Shown in pieces: positions 1 through 11,163 of a DNA stretch of 33,000 nucleotides; position 1 is the first letter of the stretch; each line of letters starts with the position of its first letter. This DNA is from Saccoglossus kowalevskii (taxonomy: Eukaryota; Hemichordata; Enteropneusta; Harrimaniidae), in contig NW_003108579.1 in assembly GCF_000003605.2 (NCBI RefSeq), positions 844,642-877,641 on the forward strand, read 5' to 3'. The notes under the pieces are model-generated. The model ran no database searches. It was not told where the DNA came from and was given only the letters and a program-made list of their open reading frames with translations. Position numbers and translations under genes: made by a program.

Positions 1-1312
1 ATCATTGCCTTAAACAAGTAGGAGTTTGTCGTTGCCTTGGGTATTCTTGCTGTAAACAAGTAGCAGTTTGTCGTTGTTTTGGTCATTTTTGCCGTAAACA
101 AGTAGCAGTTTGTCGTTGCTTTGGGTATTGTTGCCGTAAACAAGTGGCAGTTTGTCGTTGCCTTGGGTATTCTTGCTGTAAACAAGTAGTAGTTTGTCGT
201 TGCTTTGGGTATTCTTGCCGTAAACAAGTAGCACTTTGTCGTTGTCTTAGGTATTCGTGCCGTAAAACATGTACTAGTTCAGTGTAACTCGAGGTATGTT
301 TGCCGTAAAACAAGTAGTAGTTTACTGTAGCCCTAGGTATTCTTACCGTAAAACATGTAGTAGTTTAGTGTAGCTCTAGTTATTCTTGCCGTAAAACAAG
401 TAGTAGTTTAGTGCAGCTCTCGGTATTCTTGCCGTAAAACAAGTAGTAGTTTAGTGTAGCTATGGGTATTCTTGCCGTAAAACAAGTAGTAGTTTAGTGT
501 TGTCCTAGGTATTCTTACCGTAAAACATGTAGTAGTTTAGTGTAGCTCTAGTTATTCTTGCCGTAAAACAAGTAGTAGTTTAGTGCAGCTCTCGGTATTC
601 TTGCCGTAAAACAAGTAGTAGTTTAGTGTAGCTATGGGTATTCTTGCCGTAAAACAAGTAGTAGTTTAGTGTTGTCCTAGGTATTCTTGCCGTAAAACAA
701 GTAATAGTTTAGTTTACCCTTAGGTATTCTTGCCGTAAAACAAGTAATAGTTTAGTGTAGCTCTAGGTATTCTTGCCGTAAAATAAGTAATAGTTTAGTG
801 TAGCCTTAGGTATCTTGCCGTAAAACAAGTAGTAGTTTAGTGTAGCTCTAGATATTATTGCCGTAAAACAAGTTGTAGTTTAGTATAGCCCTAGGTATTC
901 TTGCCGTAAAACATATAATAGTTTAGTGTAGCTCCAGGTATTGTTGCCGCAAAACATGTAATAGTTTAGTGTAGCTCTAGTTATTCTTGCCGTAAAACAA
1001 GTAAGAGTTTAGTGTAGCTGTAGGTATTCTTTCCGTAAAACAAGTAGTAGTTTAGTGTAGCTGTAGGTATTCTTGCCGTAAAACAAGTAGTAGTTTAGTG
1101 TAGCTGTAGGTATTCTTGCCGTAAAACAAGTAGTAGTTTAGTGTAGCTGTAGGTATGCTTACCGTAAAGCAAGTAGTAGTTTAGTGTAGCTCTAGATATT
1201 ATTGCCGTAAAACAAGTAGTAGTTTAGTTTAGCCCTACGTATTCTTGCCGTAAAACGTATAATAGTTTAGTGCAGCTGTAGGTATTCTTGCCGTAAAGCA
1301 AGTAGTAGTTTG
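1..1312. repeat. Tandem satellite, 42/43-bp unit, about 30 copies
   Basis: The core (ccgtaaaacaagtagtag plus a variable half) recurs continuously from the left edge, so the array probably extends beyond the window. The first six intervals (to about 263) are exactly 42 bp and carry GTAAAC with a gtcgttg half. From about 263 the unit is 43 bp with GTAAAAC and a gtgtagctctag half. There are thus two subfamilies with an abrupt switch. The 42-bp block keeps a minus-strand frame open because 42 is divisible by three, but this is a consequence of the period and not a gene. The array ends where the unit decays near 1310. Confidence 0.95.
332..675. repeat. Higher-order repeat: two identical 172-bp (4 x 43) units
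   Basis: Positions 332-503 and 504-675 read identically by eye. Each is a tetramer of four distinguishable 43-bp variants, so this is a recent unequal exchange inside the satellite. A second higher-order relation, at 344 bp (8 x 43), links the tctagatattattg unit near 847 with that near 1191, with its following unit also similar. Confidence 0.85.
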
Positions 1313-2639
1313 CTTTTGCTTTACGCTAGATATCGGTTATGAAAATAGAAAGTTAGACGAATTTACTCACAAATTAGTACGCTCATCCAACTATGGCAAA
1401 AACGAGGAAACATGGAATAAATATTTCGTAATACAATGTTATTGAAATCTCCATAACAAGACATTTAATGAATAAAGAATAGAAACTATGGTATTTTACC
1501 AATGAATAGTAAACCATGTATTGTCGTTAAATAAATAATGATTAATCTTTTTTTATCAAATTAGCTGTTATTTATCGTGTTACTGTGTTTTCTTGTTTTA
1601 TATTCTAAGGTAAAAAGACGTGCGTGCAAAAAAAAAATAAAAAAAATACTGGGGCATGGATTTAATGAAGCGTTAATCAGAAAACATGATTATGATTCAC
1701 GCTTTGTGTCTCTTTTTCGTTTTCTTCCAATCAAAGTGTGACCTAAAATACCAACCATTATGCTGGTAAACTATTGTAATGTGAACGAATTTTTTTTTGA
1801 TATTCTAGTTCATAAATAAATGCGTTTTCAATAACGAAAAATATAATTTTTCTTACTGAAATACTTTTAGGCAGCCTTTATACATACAAACATGTGGACA
1901 AAACAGCGCTTATATACACATATATTGGCGTTACTGGACAGGCGCTTTCCAGTCACCTTTGACGCTGCACAGTTATTTTAAATATAACAATTTTTTTAAT
2001 ATTTTGCTACCATATAACGACGATGTTACAATATCTTGTTCAACAGTTTTAAAGTATTTTTTTTAGAATTTCCAATCAGGATTAGCGTTTCTGTTTTATA
2101 AATTCTATGTTCAATACATTAAATTAAAATACCAAGCAGGTTCTTATTATACGCATCGTTCCCAGTTCAACGTCCTCTTGAATGTTGGCATTTCGTTCGA
2201 ATCCACTGACCGTGTTCAAAGAAATTAATGACTATTCATAAAACTGTAATATACTCGGATACCTATCAATCTGTGGGTTTATGTATACTGGAAATGTCGG
2301 ATAATAATATTTACGACGTAGATACTGATTATCCGATGAAGAGATACTATAACAACGCTTTACCTGTAGGAAACTAGAGTTTACCATTGGTTGTACGGAT
2401 TAATAGCGATTGGCGCTTATTCTGGTACATTCACAACTCTGACTACACAAGGTGCGGAGTTTACGTGGGTTTTAACGAGATAGGTATGTTGAGGGTGGGT
2501 ATGATAGCAAACAAAAATAGGATATTAAAATTATGATTCTGGTTGTACTAAGTGGTATTTATAGTGCAGTTTGTTGTGCCAGAAAAGTTGCGATGACTGT
2601 TTTGTCTAATCCAAACCGCAATCAACTATTGTTTCATTG
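1313..2639. other. Gene-poor AT-rich stretch
   Basis: No open frame, tRNA or recognisable repeat stands out. There is an A-rich run at 1627-1648. A GTTCGAATCC near 2194 resembles a pol III B box but has no A box at the right distance. Confidence 0.5.
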
Positions 2640-2785
2640 ATTGGTTATTGATTGGTTGGTTGCTCGGTTACGTTGTTTGGTTGATTCGCTTTCTGGTTGA
2701 TTAGTTAGTTGACTGGCTGTTCTAATGATTGGTTGCTTTAGCGATTGTTTGTCTGGCTTTCCGATTGTTTTTTTTTTTTTTTCGT
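2636..2785. repeat. Imperfect GATTGGTT-type simple repeat ending in poly-T
   Basis: A run of degenerate GATTGGTT/GGTTGATT words covers about 2636-2745 and is followed by a long T tract near 2767-2782. Short plus-strand frames here are by-products of the low complexity. Confidence 0.7.
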
Positions 2786-4757
2786 TGGTTGATTTATTGA
2801 CCTATCAATCTAGTATAATTTGGCTTTATTTCTACACACTCATCCTATGTCGTTTTTTGTTTACAATATTTCACGCGTGGGCGTTACTAAATTTACAGGA
2901 ATACACCACAGGCAGGTATTTCTAATCTCATTATCACAACAGATATCTGTGCGCATTCAAATTGAACAGAAAATTGTCTCCCTTTACCCTCCGGGTACTA
3001 AGTTTCGTAGATTAGTTTTTGTTTCTCCTTCGAATTAACTTAAACTAATAAAGTGAAACAATACACAGTCACTTGGGCGTACTTATTAATGCCCTCAGCG
3101 ATAACTGGCGTGTGTTGAATGAATGAAACAAGAATGTGTCTACTCGCTATGTTAATGAAAAGTATGTATGTAAGTATGTATTTGTAACAATGGTTTTTTT
3201 ATTAAAAAAATATGATATACAAACAGTATGTGATCATACGACAGAAACAAAAACGCAAATTACTGGTAAAGGTTATTAGTGGTTCAGTAACAATACTTTT
3301 GTGCGCATACGTATTCGATGTGATGACATCATTGATGTTTACCCGTCTGCGCATGTACGCAATATTGTTTTCATGAATGTTCGAGGTGGTCCATGGTAGC
3401 ATTTGATTTGATTTGTTATCGATCGGAGGTCCGAAAGACCTATCTTGTGATACGTTAGTTTATGTTGATAGATTCAGGTCCATACTATCGAACCATGTAC
3501 ACTCTCAACACCAACTGTTATTTAAGAAACGCCAAGGCCAACAGCGGAAATAGGGTAGCATGTCATCTAATGGAAACAACGTCAATAAAGTTATTATTTA
3601 ATTTACAATACACAAAGCATGTTGTATTGAAGGCATTGAAGGGTTTGGTATTATATTTTCATATGGTGGCCAGGACATGTTTGGTTAATATCCTGTTCGA
3701 TTAAGATATTGATATTCACGACCAGGATTCAACAATTTTGATATTTTCAAATTTCAAAAGTCAATCTATTATAATTAAGCGCAAATAATAAAGACAATTG
3801 AAAAAATTACGTTTACGAAAGAGCGCATCACTAATACAAACATTTCTGTGCCGGGGACGCTCCATTACCCTCACGCAAAGAACACAACAAAGGCGTCATT
3901 TCCAAAAAAAATCGGTAACTGATCACAGCGGATACTTGATACAAATGTATATTGCCACATTTAAGCACTATATAAAAAAATATCAAGAGTACTCTATAAC
4001 CTGGAGCTGTACTCTAAAAACTGTCACCTGCGTCTTGTACCTACCGTGAGGTCATATCGACATGTTTCGTGCGTAAATTCGAATAATGTGTTGGCTTCTA
4101 AAGAACAATACCAATATACCTGTAACAAAGATGAGAGCAGGCAAGAAGCGTGATGTCCGATGGAAATCTCGCGTGAATTGAAGACGTCACGTAACTTGCG
4201 AGATGATCACACAATCGCACGGCTAACGTCCGTTTTTTTCTGGAAATACAAAGGTTGTCCAGAATCGACGCAACTTGAACGAGAAACTGACATGAAATGT
4301 CATTTATAAATGTTAATAAATACTAAACATTGAACATTAATTTCACTCAAAAGTATTTCCTTACATCTCTGTACATTTAAGGCTCAAATAATTCGATTCT
4401 CTGCGTTTAACAGCCATAGAACAAATATGGTCGAGTAAGTATATAAGGATAGTTATTTTTTTTGTATAATTTCATCACCTTGATAACTTTGAAAGGACTG
4501 CACTTTTCGAACGAAAATCATTCTTATTTAAATGCAATTAACCGAACTTTTCATTAAATTGATTAAAATAACCGGTACACTGAGCATAACTGTATTTAAC
4601 CGACAGGGTCGTGTAGTTCGAACACATTCGATTACGTAAATGAGTCCAATGCAAATCGTCCTTTTGTATTGATGATATATTCGAATTTAGGTAAAAGTTC
4701 GCACAGCGAAAAACGTTTCTTATAATTGCATAGAAGTTAAATGACACAACTTATTAA
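2786..4757. other. No assigned gene; weak open frames only
   Basis: Plus-strand frames at 3462-3704 (80 codons, real ATG) and 3798-4049 are within what chance allows at this base composition and resemble nothing I know. A segment on the minus strand at about 4055-4190 encodes a hydrophobic stretch containing FLPALIFVTGILVLFF, just downstream of a GTGACGTC element, but it lacks an in-frame ATG. I do not call a gene here. Confidence 0.4.
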
Positions 4758-4782
4758 AATTATATTATATTATATTATATTT
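4758..4782. repeat. (TTATA)n microsatellite
   Basis: About five copies of a TTATA pentamer. Confidence 0.85.
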
Positions 4783-7700
4783 CTCTCAATGTTTATTGTG
4801 TCAATTGACCAAAACTAAACCCTTACATATTTTGATTTGCTTTATTGAATCATCTTCAAATATCTTTCTTCATTGAATTAAGCAGTTGCTGAAAAAAACA
4901 CTCTGGTGCCAAGTGTTATTCGATTTTTAATTGTAAGAACAACGTACGTGTATTTCTGTCTAAATTAAACATCCGGTTGGGATACGCGTGAGCACGTACG
5001 TTTCTAATCAGTTTAGTCACTCAATAAAAAACAAGCTATTGCTAAATTACGTAAACATGACGACACGTCACCCACTATTTGTGACAAATACAGTTCATAC
5101 ATAATTTTCTCATCAACATATTGACCAAGTTTATTTTTCGTGATACTAATTGAGTAGACGGGTGTCACAAAAATGTTTGATGTATTATTGCATACAATGT
5201 CTTATAATTTTAGCTAAAACACATTGTTTAAGGGTGTAGTAGAATTTTTCTGTTCCATATTCATCAAAATAATATTACATAAACTTCATAGGTTTATAAT
5301 TCAGAAAATTCATAACTTTACCACGAACAGAATTTACTTAAAACACTGGACGAAATTGTTGTGATGACTAAATTTGCATGTATTTTTAACAAATAATAGT
5401 CAAGTTTAAAGAAAATAGAACATTTGTAGTAGCTTACCACTCTTCTAAATTTAATTTGACGTCAAAATATTCTGATGTCGTTTAAAACAATTCTTCTATG
5501 AAAATAAGTGAGTGAATTATACCTGTACTACATTTTTTAAATGTAATGGCATTATACTATGTACATATATCATATCAAGCAATTTGTCTGAAAAAAAGAA
5601 TATTGTAACATCAACGTTCGCTTTTGACTTTACAATTCTGTCTTTCCTGTTTAGGAGTGAACTTACTTCAAAAACAAACAAACTACCTGTATCAACGAAA
5701 ATGTATTTGTCACTTTTTTTACAAAATACCCTTGCATCAGATTTTCTATAAATTGTTTCAAAATTGTTGATCTGTTACTAATTGAAATTGTTGCTAAGGG
5801 AACAGTGACATTATTTGCAAAACTGTAAAAATGTTCAAAATTTGGAGGTCACAATTCTGAAAGTGATGTGTGGTACTTTGTAGGGAAGACTCGGGCAATT
5901 TCGGAATCTCTCGGATTCTTTCGAGTAGCATATGCATTAATATATATGGTACATCGGTCAATTGATTATGAGTGATATTTAGCTTTTATCAATTATAGCG
6001 AAATTTAGAAGCATTTGACTCATTGGAAAACATTTAACTACATCCGTTGGTTCAAGCTACAATTAATGGAAACGTGTTTTGCATATCCTGTTTGCCGGTG
6101 TGAAATACATAGTATAATCAATATATATACTATGTATTCGTGTATTAACCTGATGTAATTTTAATATGATCAAGGCAAATAAACATTAAAAAATTAATGT
6201 AATTACAACAAATATTTTTAGTTATTACAAATAAATCATAAAGTGGTTTCTTCTATAAGTTGATTTTCTGAAGTTCAACTAAATGAATTCCGAACCGCCT
6301 AATTTAATTAGCTAATTACTTCACAATTACGATAAAGATATTTTTTTTATTACAATAACAATAAATATAAAGACCATATGCACACACAAAAGTCAATGCA
6401 GCTGCTTCTCGTGGATTCATATTACAACAACATTTTTTGAAGCTTGTCTTATGGATCTGTGTCCGGTAAAACAGTTTTCATAATGGACTGCTTCGTTTGT
6501 GCAAATTTTACATATATTGTCGAAATTGAAGATCAGGCACGACAATTGGTCCCCAACTTATTTTGGGGTGAGTGTTAGAAACAATTAAACGAATATAAAA
6601 TAAAATCAATGCTTAATTTCGCGTCACAAAGAACTTCGTCGTTGATTGCCAATGCCTTGTAATCGACACGTCCCTAGGGCAATGTTCACAACACGTGTAC
6701 AGTACATTGTTCACATATAAGTTTGATAGTGGTAAACCGTCACTCGTAGTAATGACAGATTTAAAAAAATCCGATGGTCTCACGCGAGCTGTGTATACTG
6801 TACAAGTATTTTTTTAATTGACTATTGATGAGTTGAAGATCATATTCATTGCCTTTGTTGTAATTTCGGCTGCTCACTGATTAACTAAAATTAATTTGTC
6901 GTTGATGTGTCGCATTCTGCCACGCCTGTGTTTAATTGAAACGCTCATATTTCGCCTTTCTGTTACAGGCTTGCACAAAACTTTCATTATTAAACTTGAT
7001 ACCCAATGTTTTTATTTCATGATTCAGAAAATAATCGTCAACGCATTATTTATCGACATGTTTATTTTAACTAACATTAAACTGCACAGAGTGTTTGGAA
7101 TACTGAACACAGATTAAGATCTCACAGTGCACGTCCTCGTCACGTCGTATACAGCTAATGCACAGATTGAACTTTCATATATGAAGTGAAATGAAGTTCA
7201 ATTGCAGTTGACATTGATTATACATCAACTTGAATTGCTACGCACGTATCCGTCTTATTTACTAACTGTACTGTGAAGTTTACCACGAGAATGAGATTTG
7301 TCACAGATACGATCGAGTATTAGCTAAACAGTGAAAACATTTTATTTATTTATATAACCACAGAACAAAATAATTATGATGATAATATTACAATGAAACA
7401 TTAGATTCCATCATTATTTCCCTAATCGCGTAGGTAAGTTAAAATTAGGTCTTTTTAGGTTTGTGTATTGTTTAGATATAAATAACAATACGCGTACACA
7501 TATAAAATAATGTGTTGACGTACGAATTCCCGCAAAAATCAGTGGATGTCCACCATTAATTATATTAGCTGTTGAGACGGTGAACAAGAGTACTTAATTC
7601 TAGATAAACCTTTATATATTTATAAAACTGAATGAGCGGCGCGTATTTGTCAACTCAAACATACAGAGCAACAGTCGATTTTTGGATGAAAAAAATGACT

Positions 7701-8023
7701 CTTTATAATTATGCGTTTCTAATATTTCTAGCTGTACAAATTGTATAAACATAATATTGTAGATGAAAATCGAAGATACCAACACGCCCAATAATGAAAT
7801 AATATGTGTATTCAACCGTATTCTAGTTGATTGTATATAATGCCTTTGAAAATTAGTATTGAATGCTAACATTAATATCACACATTTCTAAATCATTATT
7901 ATCCGAGAGTTTCATGACGTCACGATGAAGCTAATTTTGTGATGAAAGAGTGATTTGCAATTAAAAGTTTTTATGTTATTTGTGGTGAAAGATAAAAAAT
8001 TCAGGCAATTTCAATGGTGATAT
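4783..8023. other. Gene-poor AT-rich stretch
   Basis: All open frames are short and rich in AT-driven residues (I, F, Y, N, K). A perfect 12-bp inverted repeat (6104-6115 with 6127-6138) is the only structure I noted. CRE palindromes TGACGTCA occur at 5457-5464 and 7915-7922. Confidence 0.5.
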
Positions 8024-8266
8024 TTAACAACCACAAAACAGATTGTGCCATATAAATGTGCCGTTGACATTTCGATTATCTATTGGCATGGAAACGAAAT
8101 TGAACGCAGATTTTAGCGGGACAACTGTAGCATGTATTGAATCATGTGTGTTCTGCTTTGCCGTGTAATTACCGAGATCAGAAATACGGCTACACTGTGT
8201 TACTTGTGATCTGGGGCACACAAGGAGTCCACCATGACGAGTCTCGGAACACATCATAAAACAACC
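8024..8266 (-). CDS. Candidate terminal exon, unknown cysteine-containing protein
   Basis: The minus strand shows a strong acceptor (gcttttttcag) immediately before 8266, then 80 in-phase codons to a TAA at 8024-8026. The unspliced frame runs on to 161 codons (8024-8509), longer than expected by chance at this composition. The peptide starts GCFMMCSETRHGG, has four cysteines in its first 30 residues, one N-glycosylation sequon (NYT) midway and another (NGT) near the end, and finishes LFCGC. Base composition rises to roughly 45% G+C against one third around it. The phase is 0 and fits the exon proposed at 8681-8821. I recognise no domain and see no poly(A) signal close downstream. Confidence 0.33.
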   Translation of the reverse strand, partial: GCFMMCSETRHGGLLVCPRSQVTQCSRISDLGNYTAKQNTHDSIHATVVPLKSAFNFVSMPIDNRNVNGTFIWHNLFCGC

Positions 8267-8680
8267 CTGAAAAAAGCATTGTCTAGTCCAGCGCATATTT
8301 TTGCGGCTAATTGGAAATATATTGTTGATTGATATCGACACACTGTTAATTACCAAGCGTACACATTTTTTTTTCATTTCATTAACATATAAATTAATAA
8401 ATTGTGATTGTATAAAATCCCTGTTGAAAATTTGATCACAATAATCAGGAAAAAGGCTTATTTCTGAATAATGCCCCACGGCGAAAATGTGTGTGCTATT
8501 AATAGTCATGTCTATTTATGATATTGTTGTTTATTCAAATTGCACAGTTTATTGGTATTGTATTAGTATGAATAATGAATCTACTGAAACAGGGAAACTT
8601 CAATCCCAGATTATGATATACTATGAGTATGTTATACTGAAGTTCAGTTGCCGACTCTCACAATGACCCATCGCACTCAC

Positions 8681-8821
8681 AGTATTGCCTGCCAACGGTA
8701 ATTGGATACACTTGTTATGTTGCCAACTCGCGCCGATCCTATCAAATAACACCTCGTGCGTGGTAATACGTTCAGGGTTACTGAGATCATTCAGTGTTAA
8801 AGTCATAGAGATAGAATCTGG
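8681..8821 (-). CDS. Candidate internal exon of the same gene
   Basis: This 141-bp segment (47 codons, phase 0 at both ends) is bounded on the minus strand by a strong acceptor (gttatttttacag) and a consensus donor (GTGAGT, 8675-8680). It is open throughout and encodes a peptide beginning PDSISMTLTLNDL and ending CIQLPLAGNT, with one cysteine. G+C is higher than in the flanks. The intron to the next candidate exon (8267-8680) would be 414 bp. The strand-like LTLNDL... and W...IQLP spacing faintly recalls MAM- or lectin-type beta-sandwich modules, but this is too weak to assign. Confidence 0.35.
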
Positions 8822-9272
8822 CTGTAAAAATAACACGTTTTATGCATTTCACTAAGATATTTGATTATCTACGTCACAGTTGGTAATTCCCAAATAACGA
8901 GGTCTGAAATAACTACAGTGAAACATGCGACATTAAAGATGACATTCATTACCAAATACTATATATTCAATCCTCGCATAATGTGAGTTGATGCATAGTC
9001 CGAACAATGGTGGTTGCTTAGCAATAAAGGTGTATTTAATAAAATAAACATTTCTAACTACTTAAATAGAATCAAGTTTAAATACAAACAAATGGATAGA
9101 CACAAAACAATGATATAATTCGCACTTGGCCAAGACCCCAAACTGGTTAATATAATATACTTAAAAACGGTTATATTTTAGCTAAAAGTTTTATGATCAA
9201 GGCAATGACGAAAACAGCAAAAACAACACAACAACAACAACCTTCATCTACGATAAAACTAGACACAATACT

Positions 9273-9404
9273 CACAATAAAATGTGATGCTGCAAGCAGT
9301 ATAGAAATGGAAAATGAACAAAATAAGACTGACCGAACGGTAAAAGGTAAAAGGGTAGCAAGCGGCCATCTTTGAGTCGTATTTACCATTGAAAACAACG
9401 ACAT
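9273..9404 (-). CDS. Candidate first exon with signal-peptide-like segment
   Basis: The frame begins with a true ATG at 9402-9404 and reads 43 codons (MSLFSMVNTTQRW...) with a hydrophobic core around residues 25-39, SVLFCSFSISILLAA. A GTGAGT donor then follows in phase 0, matching the acceptor phase of 8681-8821. Unspliced, the frame continues through GCCCCVVFAVFVIALII to a TAA at 9171, so a short membrane peptide is the alternative. Linking it to the downstream exons is inference from phase and strand only. The long N-terminal region before the hydrophobic core is not ideal for a signal peptide. Confidence 0.2.
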
Positions 9405-11135
9405 TTATTTATCAAGTCAAATCATTTGTGAAATAGATGCATATTGATCTTATTGTTATTTTGAACAAGGTTTTTAATAAAAAGGACATCTTTGTTTCAA
9501 ATGTGTCAAATAATATAAATTCAATGTTAGTATTTCGGATGGTTGCATGATTCGATATTTTGAACGTGGTATGAACTCTGACTCTGATTTCTAACACTAA
9601 TTCAGGGTCATGGTAGTAGCGGTACTAAACCTTTCAATTGCAGAAGTCAGATTAACCAATTTAATGTCTTAATGCACATAAAACCATTTTTTCACTATAA
9701 ATTGGACATTTGTATAACTTCAATACTTAGCTAAATTGTTTCTATAATGCAATTTCCCAGCATTCCATTATGTAGCGAGACTTTAAAACTTCCATTTTTG
9801 CATTCAACTAAAACAAATTAGGCATACTCGATTATTACATTTACCTACAAATTGTATCATGAAAACATTACTGAGTTTCTGATTTAGGTCAGCGTGCACT
9901 ATTTTGAATATGGGCGAATTGGATGTAGAAAATTATTAATAAAACAAAAACTTAGATAATGACAAATATACTTGCCCGGTAAACGCATGTGGCATGTTAA
10001 CGTTGCTAAGCATTGTAAATGACTAAGCATATGGAGTAGTTTAAACTTTCTGACACTAGTGAGCCACTATTACGATGGTTTAAGATGTAAATTTCACCAG
10101 CTGCTTCTCTATAAGTTTAGCAAGCTATGTACTGACTACGCACTTCAAAGACCGCTGTACATACAACAAGTGAATCCGGAAAAAATAATGGACCAAGTCA
10201 TCGTTGCATCGAAAATTTAATTTTTTATTTTGCCTCTATCTATATTAACCCACAAAGAAAACTTTTTTGACACAGCATTCGCTCGCTCCATCTGACATTC
10301 ATTTATATGAGGTTCAATTCGTCCAACAAAAAAACTTATGTTTTTCAAAGATCAGCTACAGAAAAAGTGATTTTCATATATTATACCAATATTGCAAATA
10401 TGACCATTAGAAACTTCACTATTAATAAGAAAAATAATTTGATTTGACACTAACCAGGAATTTATTATATCATCACAGATCAGCGGATCAATGGTAACAA
10501 AGACCTGTGTTACCATTACCAAAAGTATATCAAAAGAAAATTACAATAACGATTTGTAAGCAATATAAATCATGACTATTTGGTTCAAAATTAACAAAGA
10601 AATTATAGAAAAATGCATAAGAACATTCAAATTGTGTATCCAAAAATGTGGTGGGAAAATCCCTGTAACAGAAAGAGTTAACAAGAGAACCGTGAATTTA
10701 TCACATTGTAAACAGTACTTTTTTTGAATGACTTATATTTTTAAAATAACAAACAAACTACTGCATAATATTGGGATACACTTTTGAAAAAATGTCGGTG
10801 TTTTTTGGTACGAGGATACGCTTTTGTGCGAATTTGCGAGAAATTGAAATATTTTGTAATGACTGATTGTACTTGCTTATCCTTAGTACATTGGTAAAGC
10901 CGTCATCTCTACACTTTCATATATGCATTGCATACAATTAAGGAATTAGACCACAGACGAAAATGGTCGCCGAGATCTAGATGGAAACGAGAGAATCACG
11001 CGACTCGTTTTGGCTATCGTCATCGCGTTCATTGTTTTGAAAACCATGTTTACATACACCACTGTAATAAGAGATAAACATAAATCATACATCACGTGAT
11101 AAACACGAGATTTGATCAGTGGAATAGTAAAAGTA
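9405..11135. other. Gene-poor AT-rich stretch
   Basis: No frame or structure here stands out above background. Confidence 0.5.
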
Positions 11136-11163
11136 AATAATAATAATAATAATGATAATAATA
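11136..11163. repeat. (TAA)n microsatellite
   Basis: About nine trinucleotide copies with one interruption (GAT). Confidence 0.9.

Noticed and set aside
10-313. Minus-strand frames of about 75 codons with a repeating 14-residue peptide
   Set aside because: They are translations of the 42-bp satellite. The frame stays open only because 42 is divisible by three, and it collapses where the unit becomes 43 bp.
3425-3460. AGGTC-CGAAA-GACCT hairpin resembling stem II of a hammerhead ribozyme
   Set aside because: The required CTGANGA box before and GAAA box after the stem are absent.
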